Positions 17,216 to 26,818 of a stretch of 64,000 bases of DNA are shown here, piece by piece. The DNA lies in assembly GCF_010448835.1 (NCBI RefSeq), contig NZ_CP048409.1, positions 1,868,001 to 1,932,000 of the forward strand. The letters run 5' to 3'. This DNA comes from Draconibacterium halophilum. GTDB lineage: Bacteria > Bacteroidota > Bacteroidia > Bacteroidales > Prolixibacteraceae. The stretch's first letter is position 1. Each line of letters starts with the position of its first letter. A model generated the notes under the pieces. That model did not search any database, was not told the DNA's origin, and saw only the letters and a program-made list of their open reading frames with translations. The translations under genes and the position numbers were made by a program.

Positions 17216-18814
17216 CTAAAACCCATTTAAATCCATAAAAACAGTTGGCAATATCAGTAGAAAGCCAATAACAATAAGCATTAAAGTAAATGAAGCAGCC
17301 CACTTAAACCACTTTTCGTAGGGAATACGTGCCACTCCCAAAACACCAATTAACACGCCACTGGTGGGAGTAATCATGTTGGTAAATCCGTCTCCAAGTT
17401 GAAAAATCACAACAGTAGTCTGGCGCGAAATTCCAATTAAATCAGAAATTTGCGACATAATTGGAATGGTTAATGCCGCCTGTCCCGATCCGGAGGGGAT
17501 AAACACATTCAGCATGGTTTGTATCAGGTACATAATTCCCACGGTTCCTACTTCACCAAAACTTTGCATCGAGTTGGAAACATAGAATAATATGGTATCG
17601 ATAATCTGACCGTCTTCAAGAATAACCACTATTCCACGGGCTAAACCCACAATCAATGCGGCCGGAAGAATATCTTTGGCGCCATCTAAAAACAGTTTGG
17701 TAATGCTGTTGGGCGACTTGTTGGCCGCAATGCCGGCAAATATTCCCATGGCAAGAAAAATAGTTGCAATTTCTTTAATGTACCAGCCGTGCCCCATCAC
17801 ACCAATTACCAGGAATACAATGGTAAAGGTGAGCAGGGTTAAGATAAAATATTGCACCGAGCGCCACAGTGTTAAAATTCCCATTACTATAAAAAATACG
17901 GTAGCCACCGGAATGGCCGGAATATTAAACATATTATTGCCAATAGCAATTGAACTTTGGGGGATAGTAAAAGAAAAAACGATTAAAGCAACAGAAATTA
18001 CAGTCAGTGCAAACCAGGCTGCCCTGGGATTTATCTTTTCGATTTCTACTGCTGTGGTTTCATTTCTCGATCGCCAGTAAGCATCGTCCTCGTATACAAC
18101 TGATTTTGCAGGATTTTTCTTAATTTTGGCGGCATAACGCAGAATAAACGCAAAGCCAAAGAAGTTAATAACTACCCACATCAATATGCGGTATTCCAAA
18201 CCTGAAAACAAAGGAATATGCGAAAGTCCCTGCGCAACACCAATGGTAAACGGGTTTAAAAAGGCACCGGCAAAACCCATGGCAGCAGCTATAAAACACA
18301 GGGAGACACCAACAATCGAATCGTAGCCCATTGATATGGCAAGCGGAACAAAAATGATGGTGAAAGCAATGGTTTCTTCACTCATGCCAAAAATTGCTCC
18401 AAACAGACTGAAGATCGTCATTATAGAAATCAACACAATATTGTGTACGCCAACAAAGGCCAGCACTTTTATTTGCTCCAACCGTTTTATACGTTTAAGA
18501 AAGGTGAAGATGCCAATATCGATGGATTTGCTGTCGTTAAGAATCCAAAACGAACCACCAATCAGTAAAATAAGTGCTATAATATTTGAGGTGCGTAAAA
18601 AGCCATCAAAAAAGGAAGAAAAAACCTGCCAGGTTTGTAACTGGCTGTCGGTTTTATGAAACGATCCGGTTTGTATGACACTGCGTTCAACACCATTAAC
18701 AACCACACTTTCGCGCTCAAACTCGCCACCGGGGATTAGCCATGTAAGTACAGCACAAATAACAATCAGGAAAAATATAATAACGTAGGTATGCGGAACT
18801 TTTTTAACATGCAA
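17216..18814 (-). CDS. YfcC/DcuC-family membrane carrier
   Basis: This 532-residue protein has about 12-13 hydrophobic helices. The N-terminal VPHTYVIIFFLIVICAVLTW and LIPGGEFERE, SSFFDGFLRTSNIIALILLIGG, GMSEETIAFTIIFVPLAISM and the C-terminal FIPSGSGQAALTIPIM and GDGFTNMITPTSGVLIGVLG are hallmarks of the YfcC (DcuC-related) family. Members move C4-dicarboxylates, amino acids or peptides; the substrate here cannot be named. It is convergent with the frameshifted lipoprotein gene (38 bases between stops) and stands alone. Confidence 0.83.
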   Translation of the reverse strand: MHVKKVPHTYVIIFFLIVICAVLTWLIPGGEFERESVVVNGVERSVIQTGSFHKTDSQLQTWQVFSSFFDGFLRTSNIIALILLIGGSFWILNDSKSIDIGIFTFLKRIKRLEQIKVLAFVGVHNIVLISIMTIFSLFGAIFGMSEETIAFTIIFVPLAISMGYDSIVGVSLCFIAAAMGFAGAFLNPFTIGVAQGLSHIPLFSGLEYRILMWVVINFFGFAFILRYAAKIKKNPAKSVVYEDDAYWRSRNETTAVEIEKINPRAAWFALTVISVALIVFSFTIPQSSIAIGNNMFNIPAIPVATVFFIVMGILTLWRSVQYFILTLLTFTIVFLVIGVMGHGWYIKEIATIFLAMGIFAGIAANKSPNSITKLFLDGAKDILPAALIVGLARGIVVILEDGQIIDTILFYVSNSMQSFGEVGTVGIMYLIQTMLNVFIPSGSGQAALTIPIMSQISDLIGISRQTTVVIFQLGDGFTNMITPTSGVLIGVLGVARIPYEKWFKWAASFTLMLIVIGFLLILPTVFMDLNGF

Positions 18815-18914
18815 ACAGATTTTGTTGCCAAGGTAATAAAATCTGAAAAAACCAAATTTGAAGTATAATGTCTGGTGGTACTAACTTTCCTTCAAACTGA
18901 GAAAAGTTCTTTAG

Positions 18915-18950
18915 TAAAAAAAAGGGCCACCGAAATTAACCGGCAACCCT
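18915..18950 (-). terminator. Rho-independent terminator after the methyltransferase gene
   Basis: On the minus strand a 10-bp stem (18950-18941 with 18932-18923, three of the pairs G-T) is followed by an eight-base T run. Confidence 0.75.
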
Positions 18951-18962
18951 GATGTTTAATTT

Positions 18963-19736
18963 CTAAATCTTCTTTCCAATATAAAACACATATCCATAAA
19001 AGTCCTTGTATTTGTTATACAGTTTCTTTTCGCGCCGTTGGTTGGCAACAAAACCTTCAGCGGTTTTATTACCGGCATGTTTTTTCAGGAAAACTTTTTG
19101 CGCTTTAGTTTGTAGCATATAAAAATGCTCAATCCAGCAGTTGTCGGGCAAAATAAAAGAAGCCACTGGTAAATAACCAGCTTGTTGCATTTGTGCTACT
19201 TTATTCGGGATAGTATCGATTCCGGGATAGGCATCCATCCAGAAATCATGGATTTCCTGGGGACGCTCCCCGGTGAACCACGATGCTTCACTCACGGCTA
19301 CATATCCTCCCGGCTTCAGAAACTTTTTCCATTCGCGCAGGCCGCGTTCAAAACCAATGTTGTAAATGGCACCTTCCGACCAGATTAAATCCAGCTCCTC
19401 AGGCTGAAATGGCAGCTGGTCCATCGAACCAACTAATCCTTTAACGCGCTCCTGTAAATTAAGCTCTTCAGCATTTTTATTAAACAGGTCGATAAAAGTG
19501 GGGAAGAGATCGAGTCCCGATATTTGCCCCGGCGTATGTTGCGCTAAAATCATAGTTTGCCCACCGGTGCCACAACCCAGGTCAGCAATTTTTGCATTTT
19601 CGCTAAGATCCTCGATAAAACTCAAAGCTTTAGTCGTTACTTCCGGACTGCCCGGTCCCTGGCGTTCGAGGTGTGAAAAATATTCGCAAATTAAATTTAA
19701 ATCGAATTCGTGTATAGATGAATTATCCTTACTCAT
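18963..19736 (-). CDS. SAM-dependent class I methyltransferase
   Basis: This 257-residue protein has motif I IADLGCGTGGQTMILAQ, motif II ISGLDLFPTFIDLF, and the motif IV/V regions LDLIWSEGAIYNIGFERGL and LKPGGYVAVSEASWF, all typical of small-molecule methyltransferases (Methyltransf_11/25). The residues WSEGAIYNIGFE after motif IV are the variant seen in a Bacteroidota/Firmicutes subgroup of small-molecule methyltransferases. No neighbour suggests a pathway; it is monocistronic with its own terminator. Confidence 0.8.
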   Translation of the reverse strand: MSKDNSSIHEFDLNLICEYFSHLERQGPGSPEVTTKALSFIEDLSENAKIADLGCGTGGQTMILAQHTPGQISGLDLFPTFIDLFNKNAEELNLQERVKGLVGSMDQLPFQPEELDLIWSEGAIYNIGFERGLREWKKFLKPGGYVAVSEASWFTGERPQEIHDFWMDAYPGIDTIPNKVAQMQQAGYLPVASFILPDNCWIEHFYMLQTKAQKVFLKKHAGNKTAEGFVANQRREKKLYNKYKDFYGYVFYIGKKI

Positions 19737-20032
19737 TTTTTAAAATATTGTGCCCAAAAACCACGTTGTGTAATGCTTTTAGGTTTTAGGCGGTTTCTAA
19801 TAAAAAGATACAAAAAATACCACTGACAGGAAACTGTCAGCGATTTACATATGGATAACCAAAGGCCAATTGCCAAAGGTTATTTACTTCACGGAATCCA
19901 AATTAATTCTTAACATGCATTAATTTTACAGACGTAAAGATAGATGTTTTTGTAAAAATGAAGCAGCGATTCAACTTTTTTCAATATTATACGTTGGATT
20001 GAGACCGTTTAAATAGGAAGATAAAATTGACA

Positions 20033-20542
20033 ATGAAAAAAAGATATATCACTTTGTTAATCGGCATCATCGCCGTATTTTTTGTTTTAAATGTTAATGC
20101 CCAGGAACATAACGATCATGATGATCATGAACACCACGACCACACGCACGGACACAAAACCGAAATAGGATTTGGAAATTCACTCGTCTATTTTTTTGGT
20201 GAAGAGGAATTGAGCTATGGCCTGCATTTGCATGTGGTAAGAAATATTGGTCATTCGAATTTTGGTGTGGGGCTGGCCTATGAACGTATTTTCGACGAGC
20301 ACACGCACAATACAATTGGCGTTGTTGGTAGTTATACGCCTGTCGACCGACTTCATTTTGCACTAACGCCCGGTATTGCTTTCGAAGGCAAGGACTGGGA
20401 AGAGAAAAACTTTGCCCTGCACTTTGAGACAGCCTACGATTTTCAGGTGGGCAATATACACATGGGACCAATGGTGGAGCTGGGCTACAATTTCGAACAC
20501 GTTCATTTGAGCACGGGACTGCATATTGGTTTTGGCTTTTAG
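20033..20542 (+). CDS. Small outer-membrane beta-barrel-like protein with His-rich N-terminus
   Basis: Starting at the ATG at 20033 (MKKRYITLLIG), the 169-residue protein has a signal peptide ending near NVNAQ. Next come about 25 residues crowded with His and Asp (EHNDHDDHEHHDHTHGH), then alternating amphipathic strands with many aromatic and Gly residues, ending in LSTGLHIGFGF with a C-terminal Phe as in outer-membrane barrels. The His/Asp stretch resembles metal-binding loops of zinc transporters and periplasmic zinc-chelating proteins, so a role in zinc or other metal handling is plausible but inferred. It has no obvious operon partners. A frame extends 6 bases further up to a TTG at 20027, but ATG is preferred. 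Confidence 0.7.
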   Translation: MKKRYITLLIGIIAVFFVLNVNAQEHNDHDDHEHHDHTHGHKTEIGFGNSLVYFFGEEELSYGLHLHVVRNIGHSNFGVGLAYERIFDEHTHNTIGVVGSYTPVDRLHFALTPGIAFEGKDWEEKNFALHFETAYDFQVGNIHMGPMVELGYNFEHVHLSTGLHIGFGF

Positions 20543-20612
20543 ACCGGTAAAGAACTGTTGCCTGGCTATAAAAGCAATTCATAAAGAATGAAGTTGCTTA
20601 AACGAATTTATG

Positions 20613-21767
20613 CTAAGTTTTAGCTTTTATATATTCATGAGGATATTTCGACATACGATTCTGAAAAGTTAAAACAGATGCTTTTTTAACCACCCCATTT
20701 TGAATATTTATGGCCTTTTCTATGGTCGTATCTCCCATCCAACTTTTACTTCCTCCCAAAATTGTTGGTAAATAAACAATCAGTGCAGCAGAAATAGACC
20801 TCGAAGCACTTTCCCAAAGATAACTCGGTGTATGATCAACAGCATAATAGTCAATGTTGTCAATCTTTAAAATTGGATCGTTGAAGGTGGTTGGCCGGGC
20901 AAAATAAAATCCCATTCCTTCATCACAGCTAACATCAATAATTAATGTTCCTGCCTTTAAGGTATCTTTTTCATCTTCTGTAACAAAATCAACAGGATTA
21001 TCCGTATCCTGGTAGGTGCCATTAATAATAATTTCAGATTCATTGATTAAATCGGACAGAGGCCTGACTGTACCATCGTGTTCTATCGTTACCATGCGGG
21101 CTTCGCCATCTTTCCCATCACGGATGCGTACATAATGAACGTCTAAAATTTCTTCTCGAACTTCATGGTCCGGCCTTTGAATACAAATGGTAATGTCTCT
21201 GAACCCATGAGATTTAAGTGCATAAATAGCGCCACGGCTAACAGCCCCGAAACTAAATATTATTACTTTGCGCTGATTGCCATAATGACCATCGATACCC
21301 CGTAATTGTAGGGCATGAATAACGGCACAATAGCCGGCCATTTCATTGTTCTTGTAAAAAGCATGTCGGCCAATTTGTCCATTTGGAGACCACACAAACA
21401 TATCTTCAAAGGCAATTAGTGTAAGTTTCCGGTCTATGGCTGTTTGGGTAATATCTACCTGTTGTGCGCAATGCGGATATCCCCAAATAAATCCTCCTTC
21501 ACGTATTTCCTGTAAATCAGCTAATACAGGTTTGGCAATAATTACAGAACCCAAATCAGATAACAGTTCATGACGCGTTGCAACACCTCCCGTTTGTGCT
21601 CTAAAAAAATCATCATCTATATTAAAAGGAGCACCATATCCTTTTTCAAAGACTAATTGTTTCCTGATATTCTCTGGTAAACGCGACAGATGATCCGGAT
21701 GAATCGGCACACGCTTCTCGTCTTGTTTTCTTGAAGTTCCAATCACTCCTAAGGTTAGATTTTTCAT
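20613..21767 (-). CDS. Alanine dehydrogenase/transhydrogenase (AlaDH/PNT)-family oxidoreductase
   Basis: This 384-residue protein has the AlaDH/PNT N-terminal domain (LGVIGTSRKQDEKRVPIHPD, IIAKPV with the substrate Lys, WGYPHCAQQVDI with the His) and a Rossmann NAD domain (VIIFSFGAVSRGAIYALKSHG, SEIIINGTYQD, LIIDVSCDEGMGFYFA). The C-terminal IDYYAVDHTPSYLWESASR is the nicotinamide-pocket segment. Family members include alanine dehydrogenase, saccharopine dehydrogenase and N5-(carboxyethyl)ornithine synthase. The loops here look more like the last two than true AlaDH, so I leave the substrate open. A single gene, convergent with the His-rich outer-membrane protein. Confidence 0.78.
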   Translation of the reverse strand: MKNLTLGVIGTSRKQDEKRVPIHPDHLSRLPENIRKQLVFEKGYGAPFNIDDDFFRAQTGGVATRHELLSDLGSVIIAKPVLADLQEIREGGFIWGYPHCAQQVDITQTAIDRKLTLIAFEDMFVWSPNGQIGRHAFYKNNEMAGYCAVIHALQLRGIDGHYGNQRKVIIFSFGAVSRGAIYALKSHGFRDITICIQRPDHEVREEILDVHYVRIRDGKDGEARMVTIEHDGTVRPLSDLINESEIIINGTYQDTDNPVDFVTEDEKDTLKAGTLIIDVSCDEGMGFYFARPTTFNDPILKIDNIDYYAVDHTPSYLWESASRSISAALIVYLPTILGGSKSWMGDTTIEKAINIQNGVVKKASVLTFQNRMSKYPHEYIKAKT

Positions 21768-22237
21768 AAATTCTCCTTTGTAAATTTGATCTGAGCAAAT
21801 TAATGCTGGCCCGACTATCTGTAATTCAACGAGAAATTATTTGCTGGAGTGAAGTATATTGTATTTAAACAGCAAAATGGGGTAATGACTGATTGAAATC
21901 AAAAATGGTATAAACCTTTTGTAAAGATACTCTATTTATTAAGAGATACCGGAATTGTGCTGATAATAAATGAATTAATAACTGAATAGCTTGTGCGCCA
22001 CTATGCTGTGGCTCTATTCGTTGTCGGCGAGCGCAATGAAAAGTTACACGGAACTCCTGACTGCTTTTGACAGGTGCTTTAGGGGCTGTAACCCAAACCT
22101 GTCATTGGCGATGCAACAAAGCAATCCAGTCCTTCATCCCCTAAAATAAAACAGCCAACCCTGTAACCAACAACAACTTCGCGCGTCTTTAAAATATCTG
22201 GTTCATTCATCTCCGGAAAACTAAAGCTATCGAAAAC
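21768..22237. other. Intergenic region without a gene, containing a nested hairpin (22069-22103)
   Basis: No coding frame is supported across this 470-base gap. GACAGGT (22069-22075) pairs with ACCTGTC (22097-22103), and inside that loop GGG (22083-22085) faces CCC (22092-22094). The rest looks unstructured. It holds the promoters of the flanking divergent genes, but I could not place a clear -33/-7 pair. Confidence 0.4.
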
Positions 22238-24661
22238 ATGATTAAAAACTTATTAAAACACAGCCTGCGGGCATTAAAAAAACAAAAAGGATATGTTGCT
22301 ATCAATATTTTAGGACTGTCCATCGGAATAGCCTGCAGTATTATCATAGCGCTGTTTATTATCCACGAGTTAAGTTACGATCAGTACAACGAAAACAAAG
22401 ACCGGCTTTACCGTTTAACGCACGACGGTAAAATTGGCGAGCAGGAAGTAAATGCTTCTTATACGGCGGCGGTTATCGGGCCAACAATGGCAATCGATTT
22501 TCCCGAGGTGGAAAAATTTTGCCGCCTAAACACATGGGGCGATGCCATTGTAAAAAAAGAAGATATCGCTTACGTGATTGACGATTTTGCAGAAGTGGAT
22601 TCTACCTTTTTTCAGCTGTTTTCCATTCCGCTGCTGAAAGGCAATAGCAAAACCGTACTGAACGAACCCAACACCATGGTGCTGTCGGAGTCGACGGCTA
22701 AAAAGATCTTTGGCGACGAAGATCCCATCAATAAACTGTTACGTGTAAATACTGGTCAGGATCCTTACCGTGTAACCGGAGTAATGGCCGATTTCCCCGA
22801 GGAAACGCATTTAAATGCCAACATCCTCACTTCGTTTATGACTAACCAAAGATCGGACGACAAGGAGTGGTTAAACCACAGTTTCTCCACTTACATATTG
22901 CTAAAACCGAATACTTCGCCCGATAATGTTGAAGCAAAGTTTTCGGGCATGATTGAGAAATATGTTGGCCCGAGGGTGCAACAGCTGTTTGGCGTTTCGT
23001 TGAGCGATTTTGTTACACAGGGCAACCGTTACGAATTTCACCTGCAGCCGGTAACAAAAATACACCTGCAACCAGAGGTGGAGCACGAAGTAAAACCTGC
23101 CACCGATCCAAAATACCTGGTTATTTTCAGCAGTGTGGCCATTCTGATCATTGTAATTGCCTCCATTAATTTCATGAACCTTTCAACTGCGCAGGCCACC
23201 AAACGCGCCAAAGAAATTGGGGTAAAAAAGGTAAGCGGTTCGTCAAAAGGAATGCTTATTCTGCAATTTCTTACCGATTCAACACTGATTTCATTTATTG
23301 CACTCATTCTTGCCGTGGTTATTGTTTTTATATCGCTACCGTTCTTTAACGATGTTTTTGATACGCAGGTACGGTTTGACCTACTCGAGCATTTTTATTA
23401 TATCCCGATACTGTTGGTGTTTGCCCTGTTTGTAGGCTTTATTGCAGGCGCTTATCCGGCCTTTTATCTCTCGTCGTTTAATCCCAATACTGTGTTGCGC
23501 GGAAAACTTCGCGACGGGGCAAAAAACGGAAAATTACGCCGCATTCTGGTGTCGGTTCAATTTCTTATTTCCATTATTCTTATTGTAGGAACGGTTATTA
23601 TGTACCGACAATTAACCTATATGGTAAATAAAGATGTTGGTTTCGATAAAGATCGTTTGATGGTCATTAACAGCGCCGGTGCAATTGGCGACCAGGTAAA
23701 GGCTTTTAAACAGGAAATACTAAAAATACCCGGTGTTGAGTTTGTTTCAGCGTCGACAGCTGTTCCCGGACACAACACCAACAACAACGGTTATATGCTG
23801 GAAGGCCGCGATGGGCAGACCTTCCTGATGCAAACCGCCTATGTTGATTACGATTTCCTGAAAACCTACAACATCCCGCTTAGCGACGGTCGCTTTTTCG
23901 ATCGTGAGTTTGGGGCCGACCACGACGCGTGTATCGTAAACCGGAAAACCATTGAAGAGTTTGGTATCGACGATTATACCCAGGCACGATTTGTGGTTGT
24001 ATTTAACGACGAAGGCGATAAAAAATTTATGCCCATTATTGGGGTTTCCAATAATTTTCATTTCGAATCGCTTCACAATCGCATAAACCCGTATGTGATG
24101 CGTTTTAAAGAAGACGACAACAACTGGGGGTTTATATCGGTAAAATTTAATACCGATGCATCGGCAGCGGCCATTAGCCAGATAGAAGACAGCTGGAAAC
24201 GTTTTGCATCGAATAACCCGCTGCGCTACTTTTTTATGGATGAAGACTTTTCGCATATGTATAAATCCGAGCGGCAAAATGCCAAACTATCGGTGGTGTT
24301 TGCCATACTTGGGATTTTTATTGCGGCGCTCGGATTGTTCGGCCTCACCTCGTTTACCGTTGAGCAGCGAACAAAAGAAGTGGGTGTACGCAAAGCGCTG
24401 GGAGCTTCCGGGTACAGTATTTTTTACCTTATTTCGAAAGAAATCGTTGTACTGGTTTGTGTGGCAACCCTTGTGGCCTGGCCGCTTATATACTGGGTAG
24501 CTACCAACTGGCTGCATAATTATTACTACCGTATCCACCTCGGTGTATTTGAGTTTATTATTGGTTTTATTGTGGCCATTTCCATAGCATTGGCTACCAT
24601 TAGTTATAAAACACTGCAAACACTGCGGATTAATCCGGCGCATACCTTGAGGTATGAGTAG
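22238..24661 (+). CDS. ABC transporter permease of the FtsX/MacB family
   Basis: This 807-residue protein has the standard Bacteroidota two-unit layout. There is an N-terminal helix (KKQKGYVAINILGLSIGIAC), a large MacB-type periplasmic domain (to about residue 280), three FtsX helices (LVIFSSVAILIIVIASINFM and following), then a second helix-periplasmic domain-FtsX unit beginning around residue 430 (GKLRRILVSVQFLISIILIV) and ending in three helices. FTVEQRTKEVGVRKALGASG is the conserved cytoplasmic coupling-helix motif. Such permeases work with a LolD/MacB-like ATPase, which is absent nearby. Its substrate is unknown; lipids, peptides or toxins are typical for the family. Confidence 0.88.
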   Translation: MIKNLLKHSLRALKKQKGYVAINILGLSIGIACSIIIALFIIHELSYDQYNENKDRLYRLTHDGKIGEQEVNASYTAAVIGPTMAIDFPEVEKFCRLNTWGDAIVKKEDIAYVIDDFAEVDSTFFQLFSIPLLKGNSKTVLNEPNTMVLSESTAKKIFGDEDPINKLLRVNTGQDPYRVTGVMADFPEETHLNANILTSFMTNQRSDDKEWLNHSFSTYILLKPNTSPDNVEAKFSGMIEKYVGPRVQQLFGVSLSDFVTQGNRYEFHLQPVTKIHLQPEVEHEVKPATDPKYLVIFSSVAILIIVIASINFMNLSTAQATKRAKEIGVKKVSGSSKGMLILQFLTDSTLISFIALILAVVIVFISLPFFNDVFDTQVRFDLLEHFYYIPILLVFALFVGFIAGAYPAFYLSSFNPNTVLRGKLRDGAKNGKLRRILVSVQFLISIILIVGTVIMYRQLTYMVNKDVGFDKDRLMVINSAGAIGDQVKAFKQEILKIPGVEFVSASTAVPGHNTNNNGYMLEGRDGQTFLMQTAYVDYDFLKTYNIPLSDGRFFDREFGADHDACIVNRKTIEEFGIDDYTQARFVVVFNDEGDKKFMPIIGVSNNFHFESLHNRINPYVMRFKEDDNNWGFISVKFNTDASAAAISQIEDSWKRFASNNPLRYFFMDEDFSHMYKSERQNAKLSVVFAILGIFIAALGLFGLTSFTVEQRTKEVGVRKALGASGYSIFYLISKEIVVLVCVATLVAWPLIYWVATNWLHNYYYRIHLGVFEFIIGFIVAISIALATISYKTLQTLRINPAHTLRYE

Positions 24662-24670
24662 CTTCCTCGT

Positions 24671-24859
24671 CCCCTTGGCGAAGAGCCTGTCCCGATCGTA
24701 GCATCGGGAGGGAATCAAAGGGGGATTGATTTGTGACACGCAGAAGATTAGCTAATCCTCCGTCCCGATCGCAGCATCGGGACACCTCCTTTTAAAAAAG
24801 GAGGACGCGGCTGCTTCTTCCCCCTTGGCGAAGGGCCTGTCCCGATCGCAGCATCGGGA
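24671..24859. repeat. Cluster of CCCGAT-hairpin repeats with 39-bp direct repeats
   Basis: The hairpin CCCGAT-N6-ATCGGG occurs three times (24691-24708, 24764-24781, 24841-24858). Two of them lie in near-identical 39-base units (24671-24709 and 24821-24859, two mismatches) reading CCCCTTGGCGAAG then GCCTGTCCCGATCG. Between them is a separate hairpin, CCTCCTTTT with AAAAGGAGG (24785-24804). The layout is of short, mobile-looking palindromic DNA; the second unit begins the overlong frame of the downstream kinase but is not part of it. Confidence 0.75.
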
Positions 24860-24905
24860 AGTACCGCTGATGGAGTGCAATGGAATCAGTGGGGAGGTGG
24901 TGCCT

Positions 24906-24937
24906 GATTGCCACGGTCGTTCCTTCCTCGCAATGAC
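24906..24937. repeat. Dispersed palindromic-family repeat, copy 1 (GATTGCCACGGTCGTTCC type)
   Basis: A 32-base sequence with GATTGC at one end and GCAATGAC at the other. It matches 26819-26850 and 27299-27330 except for a few bases. The shared core is CGGTCGTTCC followed by CCTCGCAATGAC-like sequence. Confidence 0.7.
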
Positions 24938-25040
24938 ACCGCTACCGCGCGAATTCCAACGTGTGGTTAATAGTACGGTGTTTAAGCTGACCGGACTATT
25001 TCAGTTATTTTTCGTAAGTTTAGTCGTAATTACTTTTAAT

Positions 25041-26180
25041 ATGACTAAAGTTAACATAGGCGAAGCTGAAAACCCCTATCTAAAAAAATGTGCTGAACAA
25101 TTTCACCGAATAAGTGATCATGTTCCTATCGTGTTGTACGATTATATCTTACATCCTGATGGTTCCAGTGAGTTTCAATATGTGAGTTCCAGTTGCGAGG
25201 AGATTCTGGAATTAACAAAAGAAGAAATGCTCAATGACTCGATGTCATTTTGGAGCAGGGTACATCAGGATGATATTGAAATGTTGCAATCAGAAGATGA
25301 AAGAACAACCCGGGAAAATTCTTTTTTCAAATCTGAATTTCGTTATATTACAAAATCAGGAAAGACAAAATGGTTGCAGGCTGCGTCAAATCCCTCTAAG
25401 TTATTGTACGGGAATACCAGTTTATTTAGTGGCTATTGTTTAGATATTACCGAAAAGAAAAATCTCGAAAGCCACCTTAAAAATGAATTAGAAACGAAGG
25501 ATAAATTTTTATCGATCCTTTCTCATGATATACGAACACCTTTGGGATCGCTGATGGTATTCGCTGAATTACTTTATGAAAAGCTAGACAACCAGAATTA
25601 TACAGATCTTCTTGAATATGCGTCGATTGTTAAAAATACCTCAGAACAAACATTTCATTTTTTCGATAATTTGCTGGCTTGGGGAAGGTCACAGAAGGGT
25701 ATAAACGATTTTAACCCTGACTTTTACTCGATTGATAGCATTATTCGCGATGTAATGGGATTGTTGAATGCAGCTGTATTGCAAAAAAATATTCAGCTTG
25801 AATTTGACATCGATAAAAATATTGAGGTATATGTGGATAAGGCCATGATAAAAACAGTACTTCGTAACTTGTTGTCAAATGCGATTAAGTTTACTGCTGA
25901 TCATGGAAAAATAAGCGTCTCAACAAAAGTAGCAACTCAGACTATCGAAATCTCCATTAAGGATAATGGAAGAGGAATGAGAAAGGACAGGCTTGATAAT
26001 CTTTTAAAATTGGATAAAATTGTTTCTGAAAAAGGAACAAAAGGCGAAAAGGGCTCCGGGCTGGGTTTGATTTTGTGTAATGAATTTGTTCAGAAACATA
26101 GTGGCACCATTAAGGCCGAAAGTGAACCCGGCAAGGGGAGTACCTTTACCATTGAACTGCCTCTAAAACATGTGAATTGA
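25041..26180 (+). CDS. PAS-domain sensor histidine kinase
   Basis: The likely start is ATG 25041 (MTKVNIGEAE), giving 379 residues. The open frame continues 216 bases upstream through repeats and is not protein-like there. A PAS domain covers about residues 25-140 (YDYILHPDGSSEFQYVSSSC, ending LFSGYCLDITEKKNLESHL), then a HisKA domain with the phospho-acceptor His162 in ILSHDIRTPLGSL, and an ATPase domain with the N box (NLLSNAIKFT) and G boxes (IKDNGRGM, KGSGLGLILC). No transmembrane helix is visible in this version, so it is a soluble sensor. It has no adjacent response regulator; the signal and partner are unknown. Confidence 0.85.
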   Translation: MTKVNIGEAENPYLKKCAEQFHRISDHVPIVLYDYILHPDGSSEFQYVSSSCEEILELTKEEMLNDSMSFWSRVHQDDIEMLQSEDERTTRENSFFKSEFRYITKSGKTKWLQAASNPSKLLYGNTSLFSGYCLDITEKKNLESHLKNELETKDKFLSILSHDIRTPLGSLMVFAELLYEKLDNQNYTDLLEYASIVKNTSEQTFHFFDNLLAWGRSQKGINDFNPDFYSIDSIIRDVMGLLNAAVLQKNIQLEFDIDKNIEVYVDKAMIKTVLRNLLSNAIKFTADHGKISVSTKVATQTIEISIKDNGRGMRKDRLDNLLKLDKIVSEKGTKGEKGSGLGLILCNEFVQKHSGTIKAESEPGKGSTFTIELPLKHVN

Positions 26181-26295
26181 ATAGCAGCGTAGCTAAACGT
26201 ACATGGTATTCTATTCGCTCTTCTATAGAACATCAATTTGAAATGCGTTCATTTCTCCTGCCTGCCCCGGGCCGGGAGATGAATTGAATAGCAGC
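26173..26295 (+). repeat. Direct repeat of the kinase 3' end
   Basis: TGAATTGAATAGCAGC at 26173-26188, which includes the kinase stop codon, recurs exactly at 26280-26295. The intervening 91 bases do not repeat. Confidence 0.6.
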
Positions 26296-26363
26296 CTGAC
26301 TTCAAACACAAAACAAATTGATTATCATACTGTTTCTCTTGTAATAAGCTAAATTTGTTGATT

Positions 26364-26780
26364 ATGAAGTTTTTGCACACCGATAATTCCCGGACAACTT
26401 TTTTAATACGTATGATGGTTGGCCTCGTTTTCCTATCCGAAGGCCTTCAGAAATATCTATTTCCTGCCATTCGCGGAGCGGGGCGTTTTGAGAGCATTGG
26501 ATTGCCAGCACCTGAATTACTGGGGTATACTGTGGGAGGTTTTGAGGTGGTTTGCGGGGTGTTCATTTTGTTGGGGTTTTTAACACGTTATGCTGCTTTC
26601 CCGCTTATTACTATTATGATTGTTGCCATTGGTACAACCAAAATAACGATTCTTGCAGATGATGGATTTTGGCAAATGATGCACGCTGCCCGTACCGATT
26701 TTTCGATGTTACTCGGTAGTATTTTTTTGCTGATAAGGGGAGGCGGTACCTGGTCTTTCGATTATCGATTGTTCCATTAA
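26364..26780 (+). CDS. DoxX-family membrane protein
   Basis: From ATG 26364 the protein is 138 residues with four predicted membrane helices. FLIRMMVGLVFLSEGLQKYL, the AGRFESIGLPAPELLGYTVGGFEVVCG motif (split here: GRFESIGLPAPE and GGFEVVCG) and FLTRYAAFPLITIMIVAIGT are typical of the DoxX/terminal-oxidase-associated superfamily. Function within the family ranges from redox-linked to unknown; no partner suggests one here. The frame could start 9 bases earlier at TTG 26355, but ATG is preferred. A TAAATTTG stretch at 26350-26357 would make the mRNA nearly leaderless if used. Confidence 0.8.
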   Translation: MKFLHTDNSRTTFLIRMMVGLVFLSEGLQKYLFPAIRGAGRFESIGLPAPELLGYTVGGFEVVCGVFILLGFLTRYAAFPLITIMIVAIGTTKITILADDGFWQMMHAARTDFSMLLGSIFLLIRGGGTWSFDYRLFH

Positions 26781-26818
26781 CTTTTCAGAATATAGGAAAC
26801 TGTTTATCTGAACAGTGA

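Noticed and set aside
20094..20582. Open frame of 162 codons on the minus strand
   Set aside because: Antisense to the His-rich outer-membrane protein and Arg/Pro/Gln-rich; no domain.
23747..24277. Open frame of 176 codons on the minus strand
   Set aside because: Antisense to the FtsX-type permease, low-complexity composition, no plausible start signals.
24825..25040. Upstream extension of the PAS histidine kinase by 72 residues
   Set aside because: It is read through the CCCGAT hairpin and GATTGC repeat; no protein-like sequence precedes the ATG at 25041.
26173..26295. Exact 16-bp direct repeat as attachment sites of an inserted element
   Set aside because: Only about 90 bases lie between the copies and no recombinase gene is present; a local duplication is more likely.
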